Assembly: GCA_946407465.1 (NCBI GenBank)
Contig: CAMJOD010000003.1
Location: 1-38,804 of the forward strand
DNA length: 38,804 nucleotides
Direction of reading: 5' to 3'
Source of the DNA: an uncultured Clostridia bacterium
GTDB taxonomy: Bacteria > Bacillota > Clostridia > Oscillospirales > Acutalibacteraceae
How positions within the stretch are numbered: the stretch's first letter is position 1; every line of letters begins with the position of its first letter. The position numbers were made by a program, and so were the translations under genes. The notes beneath the pieces are model-generated. The model did not search any database. It was not told the origin of the DNA and saw nothing but the letters and a program-made list of their open reading frames with translations. Shown here one piece after another: positions 1 to 7,329 of this stretch.

Positions 1-2
1 GC

Positions 3-1613
3 CCGTTCCACGGCTCGGCGTATGCGGTGGTCGAATCCACCTCCAAGCTGTTGGCAATCGGCGCCAATCCGCTGACCGCCAGACTGACCTTCCAGGAATA
101 TTTTGAAAGACTCAAGGACGTTCCCTCGCGCTGGGGCAAGCCTGCCGCCGCACTGCTCGGCGCCATGCAGGCACAGCTAAAGCTCGGTCTGCCCTCTATC
201 GGCGGCAAGGACAGCATGTCCGGCAGCTTTGAGGATATTGATGTGCCGCCGACGCTTGTCAGCTTTGCGGTCGCCATGACCAAGGCGAGCAAGACCGTCT
301 CCGCCGAGTTTAAGCAGGCAGGCTCCAAGGTGCTCTATGTGCCGGTTCCCGAGGTCAAGGCAACCCTGATGCCCGACTGGGACAAGCTGGTCGCCATGTA
401 CAAGGCGGTCTATGCGCTGATGGACGCCGGCAAGGTGCGCTCCGCTTCCGTTGTCAAGGAGGGCGGCGCGGCAGCCTGCGTCTGCAAGGCGTGCTTCGGC
501 AACGGCTTCGGCTTCCGCTTTGCCAAGGAGCTGACCAACGAAGAACTGTTCGCGCCGCTGTCCGGTTCGCTTGTTTTGGAGCTTGCCGACGGCGCTGCGC
601 TCGACGCATCCGTATTGCAGTATGATTTGGGTACCGTCACCGACGACGGCGCTGTCACCATGGGTGGCAAGTCCGTTTCCGTCGCGGCGCTGACCGAGGC
701 GTGGACGGCGCCTCTCGAAAAGGTATTCCCGACCAAGGCGGAGTGTCCGGCTGTCACGGTGGACGTACCGCTCTACACCGCACGCAGCACCGCTTCTCCC
801 GCCATCAAGACCGCCAAGCCCAAGGTCTTTATTCCGGTGTTCCCGGGCACCAACTGCGAGGTAGACACCGCGCGTGCCTTTGAAAAGGCAGGCGCCGAGG
901 TGGATATGCTGATTGTCAAGAACCTCACGCAGCAGGGCATTGAAGAGACAATCGAGCGCATGGTGCAGATTATCCGCACCTCGCAGATGATTATGCTGCC
1001 CGGCGGCTTCTCCGGCGGCGACGAGCCGGACGGCTCCGGCAAGTTTATCGCCACCACCTTCCGCAATCCGCGCGTTGCCGAGGCGGTCAATGAGCTGCTC
1101 AAAAACCGCGACGGTCTGATGCTCGGCATCTGCAACGGCTTCCAGGCGCTCATCAAGCTCGGTCTGGTGCCCTATGGCGAGATTCGTCCGCTCAAGTCCA
1201 CCGACCCGACGCTGACCTTCAACACCGTCGGCAGACATATCTCTCACATGGCATACACGCGCGTCACCTCTGTCAAATCGCCGTGGTTTGCCGGTGTGAA
1301 CGCAGGCGACGTGTTCGCGATTCCCGTTTCGCACGGCGAGGGACGCTTTATGGCGGATGAGGAAACCGTCAGGGCGCTGGCGGCAAACGGACAGATTGCC
1401 ACCCAGTATGTTGACCTCAGCGGCAAGCCGAGCGGCGACATCGCCTACAACGTCAACGGCTCTGTCTGCGCAATCGAGGGCATCACCTCGCCCGACGGCA
1501 GAGTGCTGGGCAAGATGGGTCACAGCGAACGCAAGGGCGACAATCTCTATCAAAACGTTCCGTTTGCCAAGGATCAAAAAATCTTTGAGAGCGGCGTGAA
1601 CTACTTTAAATAA
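3..1613 (+). CDS. purL: Phosphoribosylformylglycinamidine synthase, C-terminal part (5' end outside window)
   Basis: FGAM synthase makes formylglycinamidine ribotide from FGAR, ATP and glutamine in de novo purine synthesis. The frame is open from base 3 and starts in mid-gene, so the ORF-track GTG at 27 is internal. The first ~260 residues are the second half of the AIRS-like synthetase core (HGSAYAVVES, SIGGKDSMSG). From about codon 268 (VFIPVFPGTNCEVD) a class I glutamine amidotransferase domain follows, with oxyanion segment LPGGFSGGDEPDG, nucleophile in LGICNGFQ (Cys codon at 1131) and a downstream VSHGEGRF His/Glu segment. Fusion of synthetase and amidotransferase in one chain is the long single-chain PurL architecture, also typical of Clostridia. 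The amidotransferase half is intact. No other pur gene follows, so this is probably the last gene of its transcript. Confidence 0.97.
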   Translation, partial: PFHGSAYAVVESTSKLLAIGANPLTARLTFQEYFERLKDVPSRWGKPAAALLGAMQAQLKLGLPSIGGKDSMSGSFEDIDVPPTLVSFAVAMTKASKTVSAEFKQAGSKVLYVPVPEVKATLMPDWDKLVAMYKAVYALMDAGKVRSASVVKEGGAAACVCKACFGNGFGFRFAKELTNEELFAPLSGSLVLELADGAALDASVLQYDLGTVTDDGAVTMGGKSVSVAALTEAWTAPLEKVFPTKAECPAVTVDVPLYTARSTASPAIKTAKPKVFIPVFPGTNCEVDTARAFEKAGAEVDMLIVKNLTQQGIEETIERMVQIIRTSQMIMLPGGFSGGDEPDGSGKFIATTFRNPRVAEAVNELLKNRDGLMLGICNGFQALIKLGLVPYGEIRPLKSTDPTLTFNTVGRHISHMAYTRVTSVKSPWFAGVNAGDVFAIPVSHGEGRFMADEETVRALAANGQIATQYVDLSGKPSGDIAYNVNGSVCAIEGITSPDGRVLGKMGHSERKGDNLYQNVPFAKDQKIFESGVNYFK

Positions 1614-1641
1614 TCCATATTATCCTATATAATATAGAAAC

Positions 1642-1670
1642 GCCGGTCGGTTCCTCGGAGTCGGCCGGTT
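1642..1670 (+). terminator. Probable terminator after purL
   Basis: An inverted repeat ~28 nt after the purL stop (arms GCCGGTCGGT and GTCGGCCGGT, paired with a few G-U wobbles around TCCTCGGA) is followed by a short T-rich stretch. The stem is GC-rich but the T-run is weak, so the call is moderate. Confidence 0.5.
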
Positions 1671-1702
1671 GCTTTCGTTAGTAAAAAACAGCTGTTTGTC
1701 TC

Positions 1703-1731
1703 TTGTGTTTCACTGAAAGATATTATATAAT
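1703..1731 (+). promoter_or_regulatory. Sigma-A type promoter of the LRR/dockerin gene
   Basis: TTGTGT (1703-1708) and TATAAT (1726-1731) are 17 bp apart, placing transcription start ~25 nt before the start codon at 1765. Confidence 0.7.
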
Positions 1732-1764
1732 AAATCTAAAGATATTATCAGGGAGGTTATTTTG

Positions 1765-3489
1765 ATGAAAAAGTACAGGCGTCTTTGCGCTGTCACGGCG
1801 GTTTTGTGCGCGGTTTGCCTGCTGCTCGGCGCGGTGCCGTTTGCGGCGTCGGCTGCGGAACAGTCGCTCAACGCGACGGATGTAACGATTTATGCGCTGG
1901 ACGAAGCGGAGAAGGCGGTTATTTCGATTCCCGACGACTATCCGCAGTCCTTTACCTTTGCGGTGGAGGGCGCTTCCGAGGTGAGCTGTCGTGCAATTCG
2001 CGGCAGCGATTTGGAGGTGGAGGGAACCACGGTTTCTCCAAAGGTTGTCAACGTCTACTGGTACGGCGGCTGGGGCTATTACAGTCCGCTGGAAGGAAAA
2101 ACGCCGGATCAGATTACCAGTCATATTTCCTACGATGACCAATATGTGCAGATAACGGCGGACGGAAAAACCTATTATGCCACAGTGCATGTCGTAAACT
2201 ATGCGGATATTTATGCCCGAACCACGGCGCAGAACTATCTTGACGCAAATATCCGCGCGGACATGACCACCAAGGAAAAGGTGGAGGTCATTGCAAAATT
2301 TGCCGCCGACAGGGAATACAATGTCAATTACAGCACCTTCACCGATATGGTGGTGTTTGGCGGCGGCGACTGCTGGGCTTCGACCTATACCATTGTCGAG
2401 ATGGCAAAAATGATTGGCTTGGACGCGTGGGATCGCAACGGCAACCGCGACAGCATGGCAGGCTCCGGTCACCGCAACGCGATGGTGACGGACGGTGTGA
2501 ACTATTACGAGGTCGAGGCAGGCTACAGCATGGATGCGCCGCGTGACTATCAGGTGCGTGACCGTGACAGTCTGTTTTCCATCCGCTATAACCGCGAGTA
2601 TGAGGGCTACGAGGTCTATCAGTACGACGGCAAGGTCATGCCCGAAAAGCTGACGGTGCCGGACACCTATCACGGCGAGCCGATTGTTTCGGTTGGCAAA
2701 CAATTCATTTCCTACGAAACGAACGTGCGCGAGGTTGTGCTGCCCGATTCGATAAAGAAGATTGATATGAATGCTTTTGAGGGCTGCACGGCGCTCACCA
2801 CCATCAATATTCCGCCCGAAACGGAGGCGATTGAGCCGTTTGCGTTCGCCGACTGCACGGCGCTGCAAGACGTCAAGGCTAACGGCAGAATCCGATACCG
2901 CGACAACGCCTTCATTCTGGACGGCACCGTGCTGCTCGAAGCGATTGTTTCCGGCTCCTACACGATTCCCGAGGGTATTACCGCGCTCCATCCATACGCG
3001 TTCGCCTATACCGACGTGACCGATTTGAAAATGGCGTCCACGGTCAAAACCATCGGCAACGGCTGCTTCTATCACTGCGAAAAGCTGACATCGCTGCGGC
3101 TGAACAATGGTGTGACCTCTATCGGCGACTACGCGCTGACATATTCCGCCGTGACAGAGATGACCTGTCCGCGTTCGCTGACCGAATTTGGCGACAGAAC
3201 CGCGTTTAATCTTGCCTCGCTGACTCTTTACGGCTATGAGGGCTCCGCGGCGGAGACCTTTGCCGGTGCGCATGACAACGTTACCTTTGTCGCGCTGCCG
3301 GAGGTTTTGCCGGGTGACGTGGACTTGGACGGCACTGTTACCATTCAGGACTGCACCGCTTTGCAGCGCTTTCTGAGTGAGATGACGACGCTCAGCGAGA
3401 CGGCGCAGACAGCCGCCGACGTCAACGGCGACGGCGTTCTCAATGTTCGCGATGTTACCAACATCGCGCGTATGCTGGCGGCAGCATAA
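1765..3489 (+). CDS. Secreted transglutaminase-like / leucine-rich repeat protein with C-terminal dockerin
   Basis: 574 aa, probably exported and attached to a cohesin-bearing scaffold. ATG 1765 is chosen over the TTG at 1762 because GGGAGG (1751-1756) is 8 nt upstream. The order is: signal peptide (Lys/Arg, hydrophobic core, AASA cleavage region, residues 1-31); a unique N-terminal region; a transglutaminase-like core around residues 175-260 with GGGDCWAS (candidate nucleophile Cys), GSGHRNAMV (His) and EVEAGY (acidic); BspA/LRR_5-type repeats from ~300 to 510 (VVLPDSIKKIDMNAFEGC type units); and a type I dockerin at ~515-574 with two calcium-loop repeats, DVDLDGTVTIQD and DVNGDGVLNVRD. It stands alone with its own promoter and 3' hairpin. 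The substrate cannot be read from sequence: the Cys/His/acid triad may act as a protease or transglutaminase, and the LRR part suggests protein or surface binding. Confidence 0.9.
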   Translation: MKKYRRLCAVTAVLCAVCLLLGAVPFAASAAEQSLNATDVTIYALDEAEKAVISIPDDYPQSFTFAVEGASEVSCRAIRGSDLEVEGTTVSPKVVNVYWYGGWGYYSPLEGKTPDQITSHISYDDQYVQITADGKTYYATVHVVNYADIYARTTAQNYLDANIRADMTTKEKVEVIAKFAADREYNVNYSTFTDMVVFGGGDCWASTYTIVEMAKMIGLDAWDRNGNRDSMAGSGHRNAMVTDGVNYYEVEAGYSMDAPRDYQVRDRDSLFSIRYNREYEGYEVYQYDGKVMPEKLTVPDTYHGEPIVSVGKQFISYETNVREVVLPDSIKKIDMNAFEGCTALTTINIPPETEAIEPFAFADCTALQDVKANGRIRYRDNAFILDGTVLLEAIVSGSYTIPEGITALHPYAFAYTDVTDLKMASTVKTIGNGCFYHCEKLTSLRLNNGVTSIGDYALTYSAVTEMTCPRSLTEFGDRTAFNLASLTLYGYEGSAAETFAGAHDNVTFVALPEVLPGDVDLDGTVTIQDCTALQRFLSEMTTLSETAQTAADVNGDGVLNVRDVTNIARMLAAA

Positions 3490-3509
3490 AAATCTCATAT
3501 GATTTAGGC

Positions 3510-3538
3510 GCGGCAGCTCTGCTTATCAGGGCTGCCGC
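3510..3538 (+). terminator. Strong hairpin after the dockerin gene, probable terminator
   Basis: GCGGCAGCTCTG and CAGGGCTGCCGC form a 12-bp stem with one wobble and a CTTAT loop, 20 nt after the stop. The T-run is short (CTTCG), so termination efficiency is uncertain. Confidence 0.6.
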
Positions 3539-3603
3539 TTCGCCGCATACAAGATATGGTGTGTGCGCTGATAGGACGCCCAAGATAGAGAAAGGCGGAA
3601 AAG

Positions 3604-3635
3604 TTTGGCAAAAAGTCAATTATCTTTTTGCCAAA
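3604..3635. repeat. 12-bp perfect inverted repeat in the 3.5-3.8 kb spacer
   Basis: TTTGGCAAAAAG and CTTTTTGCCAAA are exact complements around an 8-nt centre (TCAATTAT). No T-run follows on the plus strand. The rest of 3540-3799 is AT-rich, with no ORF I can support. Confidence 0.6.
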
Positions 3636-3799
3636 AGGGAATTAAACTGTAAATACTGCTTAAAATAATTGTTAAAAAAATGTCATAGTTAATTCTCATC
3701 AGGCAATAAGATGTGCATATTGCATAATTAAAATGCTAATTAGTTGGTTAAAACCGACATTCAAACAGCACGTTGCACAAATATACTGTTTCAAAATTG

Positions 3800-3827
3800 T
3801 TGACTTTTCCGAAAAGCTGCGTATAAT
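3800..3827 (+). promoter_or_regulatory. Sigma-A promoter of the small HPr-like gene
   Basis: TTGACT (3800-3805) and TATAAT (3822-3827), spacing 16. Predicted start ~3834, leaving a ~177-nt untranslated leader before the ATG at 4011. Confidence 0.8.
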
Positions 3828-3833
3828 AGAGAG

Positions 3834-4010
3834 TGTCAAGTCAATAGTCCGCTTGACGCCATCGGCTTATTCAAACACACACCCGGGTTGAAGCTGAATA
3901 GCAAAAGGTCGATAAAAAATCATGATTTGCCAAATGGTAAATGGCGCACGAAACATTTTCCGGTCGGCTCCATCGGAGCGGATCACATGAATTTTAGGAG
4001 GAAACGTAAC
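3834..4010 (+). promoter_or_regulatory. Long structured 5' leader upstream of the HPr-like gene
   Basis: Between the predicted transcription start and the AGGAGG ribosome site (3996-4001) lie ~177 nt with several local inverted repeats: GTCAAG/CTTGAC near the 5' end, ATTTGCC/GGTAAAT in the middle, and GGCTCC/GGAGC inside TCCG/CGGA just before the ribosome site. A TTG at 3888 opens a frame into the gene but has no good ribosome site, so I read the region as leader. I match it to no riboswitch class I know. A cis-regulatory role is inference. Confidence 0.45.
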
Positions 4011-4274
4011 ATGAAGCCTATTATGGATTTACACAATATTGATGTGGCTGAGTTCCTCGCCGTGCTGGATACCTGCGAGGGCAACGTATATCTTGTAACA
4101 AACGAAGGCGACAAGCTCAATCTCAGATCCAGACTGTGCCAGCTTGTCGGCTTGACCAAGCTGATTGAGGGCGGCAAGATTGCCGAGGCGAGCATTCTCT
4201 GTGAGAACCAAAAAGACGAAAGCAAGCTGTTCCGCTTCAACTGCTTTGGCGAAGTAAACCGCAAAGTCGGCTAA
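4011..4274 (+). CDS. Small protein, possibly HPr-fold without the catalytic histidine
   Basis: 87 aa. ATG 4011 follows AGGAGG with a 9-nt gap; the ORF-track start at 3888 lacks such a site. The order (short strand, helix, strand YLVTNEGDKLNL, helix SRLCQLVGLTKL, strand EASILCE) resembles small HPr-like proteins common in Clostridia, in which the PTS phosphorylation His is missing; no His sits in the expected loop here. That resemblance is by eye and weak. No signal peptide or membrane segment, so cytosolic. It is monocistronic, with its own promoter, long leader and strong terminator, implying independent and probably high expression. Function unknown. Confidence 0.75.
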   Translation: MKPIMDLHNIDVAEFLAVLDTCEGNVYLVTNEGDKLNLRSRLCQLVGLTKLIEGGKIAEASILCENQKDESKLFRFNCFGEVNRKVG

Positions 4275-4390
4275 GGCAGCGTGACGCTGCACCCAATCCG
4301 CGTTTCGGAACTTGAAGTGGAGTCAAGGGTTGGCAGCTCGCGTTTGAAGCTGCTCTAAAGCAATACTTTTTGTCAGAGAAAAATAAGTTT

Positions 4391-4458
4391 AGGGAATCTC
4401 TCGGTTCGGCGTCGTGCTTATATGCGGCGGCGAATGAGAGGTTCCCTTTGGCTTTTTT
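4391..4458 (+). terminator. Intrinsic terminator after the HPr-like gene
   Basis: AGGGAATCTCTC (4391-4402) pairs with GAGAGGTTCCCT (4436-4447) with one wobble; an inner GC-rich hairpin fills the loop and TTTTTT follows at 4453-4458. A second short hairpin, GCAGCG-TGA-CGCTGC (4276-4290), lies right after the stop codon. Confidence 0.8.
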
Positions 4459-4463
4459 GGTGC

Positions 4464-4499
4464 AAAAAGCGTCCCCAAGGCTTTTGGCTTTGGGGACGC
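4464..4499 (-). terminator. Intrinsic terminator of thrH
   Basis: GCGTCCCCAAGGC (4469-4481) and GCTTTGGGGACGC (4487-4499) form a 13-bp stem. Read on the minus strand it ends in TTTTT, 22 nt after the thrH stop. Confidence 0.85.
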
Positions 4500-4520
4500 T
4501 GATGTCTTATTCGGTTGAAT

Positions 4521-5126
4521 TTAACCGGCAATGACTGCCTTGATTGCCGCAAGCAGCTCGTCGTAGGTCTCAAAGGCAGGCAAATCGGGATTGTCCGCCT
4601 TGATTTTGTCGGTGCTTTTGAACAGGAAGCCTGCCTTGCTGGCGTTGATCATGCCCAAATCGTTGTAGCTGTCGCCGCTGGCAATCGTCTCAAAGCCGCA
4701 GGACTGCAGCGCCTTTACGGTGGTGTATTTGGACTTTTCGCAGCGCATTTTGTAGCCGGTGATGGCGCCGTTTTCTCCCACAACCAGCTCGTTGCAGAAG
4801 ATGGTGGGCATGCCGAGCTTTTTCATCAGAGGCGCCGCAAACTGCGAAAAGGTATCGCTGAGAATCAGCACCTGACAGACGGAGCGCAGCTCGTCCAAAA
4901 ACTCCTTGGCGCCCTCCATCGGGTCGATGGTTGCGATAACGTCCTGAATTTCCTTCAGTCCCAGACCGTGCTCCTTCAAAATAGCGAGACGGTAGTTCAT
5001 CAGCTTGTCGTAGTCAGGCTCGTCGCGTGTCGTTTTTTTCAGCTCGGGAATACCCGTCGCCTCCGCAAACGCGATCCAGATTTCGGGAACCAGAACGCCC
5101 TCCAAATCCAAGCAGGTAACATACAT
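4521..5126 (-). CDS. thrH: ThrH-type phosphoserine phosphatase / homoserine phosphotransferase
   Basis: 201 aa, HAD superfamily, matching the usual ThrH length. In the family it dephosphorylates phosphoserine and can transfer the phosphate to homoserine, linking serine and threonine synthesis. Motif I is DLEGVLVPEIW near residue 7 (Asp nucleophile; the ThrH-type DxE replaces DxD), motif II is ILSDTFSQF, and the metal-binding motif is SGDSYNDLGM. AAGGAAG lies about 9 nt upstream of ATG 5126. It is monocistronic, with a TTGACG/TATACT promoter, a palindromic leader and its own terminator. The palindrome suggests repressor control (inference). Substrate choice between phosphoserine and another phospho-compound is not certain from sequence. 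Confidence 0.9.
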   Translation of the reverse strand: MYVTCLDLEGVLVPEIWIAFAEATGIPELKKTTRDEPDYDKLMNYRLAILKEHGLGLKEIQDVIATIDPMEGAKEFLDELRSVCQVLILSDTFSQFAAPLMKKLGMPTIFCNELVVGENGAITGYKMRCEKSKYTTVKALQSCGFETIASGDSYNDLGMINASKAGFLFKSTDKIKADNPDLPAFETYDELLAAIKAVIAG

Positions 5127-5146
5127 ATATTATTACTTCCTTTCTG

Positions 5147-5164
5147 ATACTGTTAAAACAGTAT
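5147..5164. promoter_or_regulatory. 18-bp palindrome in the thrH leader (candidate operator)
   Basis: ATACTGTT-AA-AACAGTAT, perfect 8-bp arms, ~20 nt upstream of the thrH start. The same half-site AACAGTAT recurs at 5184-5191, covering the -10 element. Confidence 0.65.
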
Positions 5165-5185
5165 TTTCATAAAATTACAATCAAC

Positions 5186-5214
5186 AGTATAGCACTTTTT
5201 TGCTGTCGCGTCAA
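5186..5214 (-). promoter_or_regulatory. Sigma-A promoter of thrH
   Basis: On the minus strand TTGACG (5214-5209) and TATACT (5191-5186) with spacing 17. The -10 lies within an ATACTGTT half-site. Confidence 0.8.
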
Positions 5215-5224
5215 TCAAAAACTT

Positions 5225-6361
5225 TTACATCAGCTTGTCAATCAGCTCGGCGCACATGGTGGACAGGTCGCCGCGCAGGGTGTCCTGGTTGTTGGTCACC
5301 AAGAAGATACCGCCGCGCTTTGACGGCATGATGTAGTCAAAGGAGAGATAAGAAGTAAAAACGCCGGAGTGATACCAGTTGCCGTCATAGGGGCTGATGC
5401 CAAAGCCGTAGCCGTCCTCGTCGGGGTCGTACATCATCTGTAGCTTGCTGTCGGCGGTCAGCAGCTTGTCCTCGGAAAAGGAGACCATCCACTTTTTCAT
5501 ATCCTCGGCACAGGTCACAATATCGCCGAGACCTCTGGTGATGCCGACATACACGGTTTTGGCTTTGTCAGCCTGCGAATTTTTTGCGAGGCGCGGATCG
5601 TCGAGCATCTCGTCCACAAAGCCGCTGTTTGTCATGCCGAGCGGTTCAAAAATGTTTTCTCTGACAAAGTCCTCATAGCTCTCGCCCGAGACCTTTTCCA
5701 CAATCGAGGCGAGCAAAAAGAAGTTGGAGTTGCAGTACATATGCTCGGTGTCCGGCTCAAACACGAGCGGCTGCGCAAACAGCCATTCGGTCAAAATCTC
5801 GCGGTTGCCCTCAGCGGTGCCTTCGTTGGTCAGCACCTTGGCGAGGTCGCCCACAGGCGTTTCGTTGAGGTTGTGTCCGTCGTAGGCGGTGTCGTAAAAT
5901 TCCGCAATGCCGGAGCGCATGCTCAGCATTTGGCTGAGAGACACCTCGCTGCCGTAGGGACATTCGGGATAGTATTTGCCGAGCAGGTCGTCGGTGGACA
6001 GCTTGCCCTGTTGCTGCAGCAGCATGACCGCCGTGGCGCAGAACTGCTTGCCGATGGAGCCGACGCAGTAGAGTGAATCGGTGGTGCTCGCTTCGCCTGT
6101 TTCGGGGTCGGCAATGCCGGTCGCTGCCTGACAGACCGTCTTGCCGTCCTTGACCACAATCGCTACGCCTTCCAAATCGTAGGTCTTCATGGTATCTTCC
6201 AGAATTTGCTGTTTGGTGGCTTTGGCAGCCGCTGTGCTTGCCGGTGCGGAATCCTCCGTCGCGGCTGTTGTGGCGACGGAGCTGCCGGAACCGGACTGCG
6301 AACAGGCGCAGAGCGTGCCGGCAAATGCGAGGGTTAATAATATCGACAATAATCTTTTCAT
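5225..6361 (-). CDS. Lipoprotein serine hydrolase, beta-lactamase class C / penicillin-binding-protein family
   Basis: 378 aa from ATG 6361; GGAGG lies 8 nt upstream, so the five extra residues in the ORF track are dropped. The N-terminus (MKRLLSILL...LCAC) is a lipoprotein signal, followed by a low-complexity Ser/Thr/Ala linker. The catalytic fold shows CVGSIGK (SxxK, near residue 102), MYCNSN (YxN) and WYHSG (HxG replacing KTG), the signature of the serine beta-lactamase-like family that includes D,D-peptidases, esterases and peptidases. It should sit on the outer face of the membrane. No resistance role is implied; HxG members are often peptidases or esterases. It has its own promoter, divergent from the NAD operon. 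Confidence 0.9.
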   Translation of the reverse strand: MKRLLSILLTLAFAGTLCACSQSGSGSSVATTAATEDSAPASTAAAKATKQQILEDTMKTYDLEGVAIVVKDGKTVCQAATGIADPETGEASTTDSLYCVGSIGKQFCATAVMLLQQQGKLSTDDLLGKYYPECPYGSEVSLSQMLSMRSGIAEFYDTAYDGHNLNETPVGDLAKVLTNEGTAEGNREILTEWLFAQPLVFEPDTEHMYCNSNFFLLASIVEKVSGESYEDFVRENIFEPLGMTNSGFVDEMLDDPRLAKNSQADKAKTVYVGITRGLGDIVTCAEDMKKWMVSFSEDKLLTADSKLQMMYDPDEDGYGFGISPYDGNWYHSGVFTSYLSFDYIMPSKRGGIFLVTNNQDTLRGDLSTMCAELIDKLM

Positions 6362-6385
6362 GGCAAAAACCTCCATTTCGGCACC

Positions 6386-6414
6386 ATTTTACCATACCAT
6401 TTAAAAAAATGCAA
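6386..6414 (-). promoter_or_regulatory. Promoter of the serine hydrolase gene
   Basis: Minus strand TTGCAT (6414-6409) and TAAAAT (6391-6386), spacing 17, ~25-30 nt upstream of the start codon. Confidence 0.65.
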
Positions 6415-6442
6415 TTTAATTCACATAATTTTCAGAAAACTC

Positions 6443-6471
6443 TTGACATGTTATAAACAATATGATATTAT
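6443..6471 (+). promoter_or_regulatory. Promoter of the NAD salvage operon, with candidate operator in the spacer
   Basis: Consensus TTGACA (6443-6448) and TATTAT (6466-6471) with spacing 17. The spacer holds TGTT-ATA-AACA (6449-6459), an 11-bp palindrome in a position where a repressor would block RNA polymerase. NrtR regulators bind palindromic sites in such promoters; this site as the NrtR box is inference. Confidence 0.75.
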
Positions 6472-6501
6472 TAAGTTGATAAAAACAAAGGAGATGATGA
6501 T

Positions 6502-7323
6502 TTGTCCGAAGAAAAAGATTTCTTAAAGACCTACCGTCAGGACAACTATCCGCGTCCCTCGGTCACGGCGGATATTGTCGCCTTTACTATCCGCGAGGAG
6601 GAGAACGACAATTACCGCCAAAATTCCGGCACCAAGCTGGCGCTGCTGCTGATTCGGCGCGGCGGCCATCCGTTCAAGGACTGCTGGGCGCTGCCGGGCG
6701 GATTTTTGAATCCCGACGAAACCATCGAGCAATGCGCGCTGCGCGAGGCGGAGGAAGAAACGGCGGTCAAGCCGGCGTCGCTGCTCTCGGTTGGGCTGTT
6801 CAGCGAACCGAACCGCGACCCCAGAGGTTGGATTATCTCCAACGCCTTTGTCTCCATCATCAGTGAGGAGCAGGCGCAGCACTCGGGCGACGACGCCTCG
6901 GACGCCCAGTGGTTTGACGTTGACTTTGCCCGGGACGCCGGCGGCGACTATATTCTGACGCTCTGCTACCGCGACGTCACGCTCCGCGCCGTATTGGAGG
7001 AGGAGAGCACCGGCTTCGGCAAAACCTCGTTCCGCATCAAGGAGAGCGGCGGCCTCGCGTTTGACCATGCGCGGATCATTGCCACGGCGCTGTCCATGCT
7101 GCGCAGCGGCGCCAGGGAATTTGAGCATATATTTGACTTTTTGCCCGAGACCTTTACGCTGACGCAGCTGCAAAAGGTGCAGGAGACCATCATGAATATT
7201 TCGGTGCTGCCTGCCAATTTCCGCCGCAAAATCGCGGCGTATGTGGAGGAGACCGACGCGTTTACCCAAGGGGCAGGCCACCGTCCTGCCAAGCTGTACC
7301 GCAGAAAAACCGTGAAAGGATGA
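6502..7323 (+). CDS. nrtR: NrtR-type Nudix regulator of NAD metabolism
   Basis: 273 aa, starting at TTG 6502 with AAGGAG 8 nt upstream; the two ATGs between give other frames and stop quickly. Residues ~15-150 are a Nudix domain whose box GFLNPDETIEQCALREAEEE nearly fits GX5EX7REUXEEXGU, with Ala for the final Gly. Residues ~190-270 (LTQLQKVQETIM, LPANFRRKI) match the C-terminal winged-helix domain of NrtR, in which ADP-ribose or related ligands control DNA binding. The four genes behind it convert nicotinamide to NAD, which supports the role as local, probably autoregulated, repressor. The near-intact box leaves ADP-ribose hydrolysis possible. A plain ADP-ribose pyrophosphatase is the alternative, but the C-terminal domain argues against it. 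Confidence 0.87.
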   Translation: MSEEKDFLKTYRQDNYPRPSVTADIVAFTIREEENDNYRQNSGTKLALLLIRRGGHPFKDCWALPGGFLNPDETIEQCALREAEEETAVKPASLLSVGLFSEPNRDPRGWIISNAFVSIISEEQAQHSGDDASDAQWFDVDFARDAGGDYILTLCYRDVTLRAVLEEESTGFGKTSFRIKESGGLAFDHARIIATALSMLRSGAREFEHIFDFLPETFTLTQLQKVQETIMNISVLPANFRRKIAAYVEETDAFTQGAGHRPAKLYRRKTVKG

Positions 7324-7329
7324 ATTTGT

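Noticed and set aside
177-1577. 466-aa minus-strand ORF across purL
   Set aside because: Antisense shadow of a GC-rich gene; no ribosome site, and the plus frame is an unmistakable PurL.
1723-3498. 591-aa minus-strand ORF opposite the dockerin protein
   Set aside because: His/Arg/Val-rich shadow translation with no recognisable domain; the plus strand has signal peptide, LRR and dockerin.
3888-4274. 128-aa version of the HPr-like protein starting at TTG 3888
   Set aside because: No ribosome site at 3888, while AGGAGG sits 9 nt before ATG 4011; the extra 41 residues look like translated leader.
5225-6361. Serine hydrolase as a beta-lactamase resistance gene
   Set aside because: SxxK and YxN are present but the third motif is HxG and the family is dominated by peptidases and esterases; sequence does not support a resistance claim.
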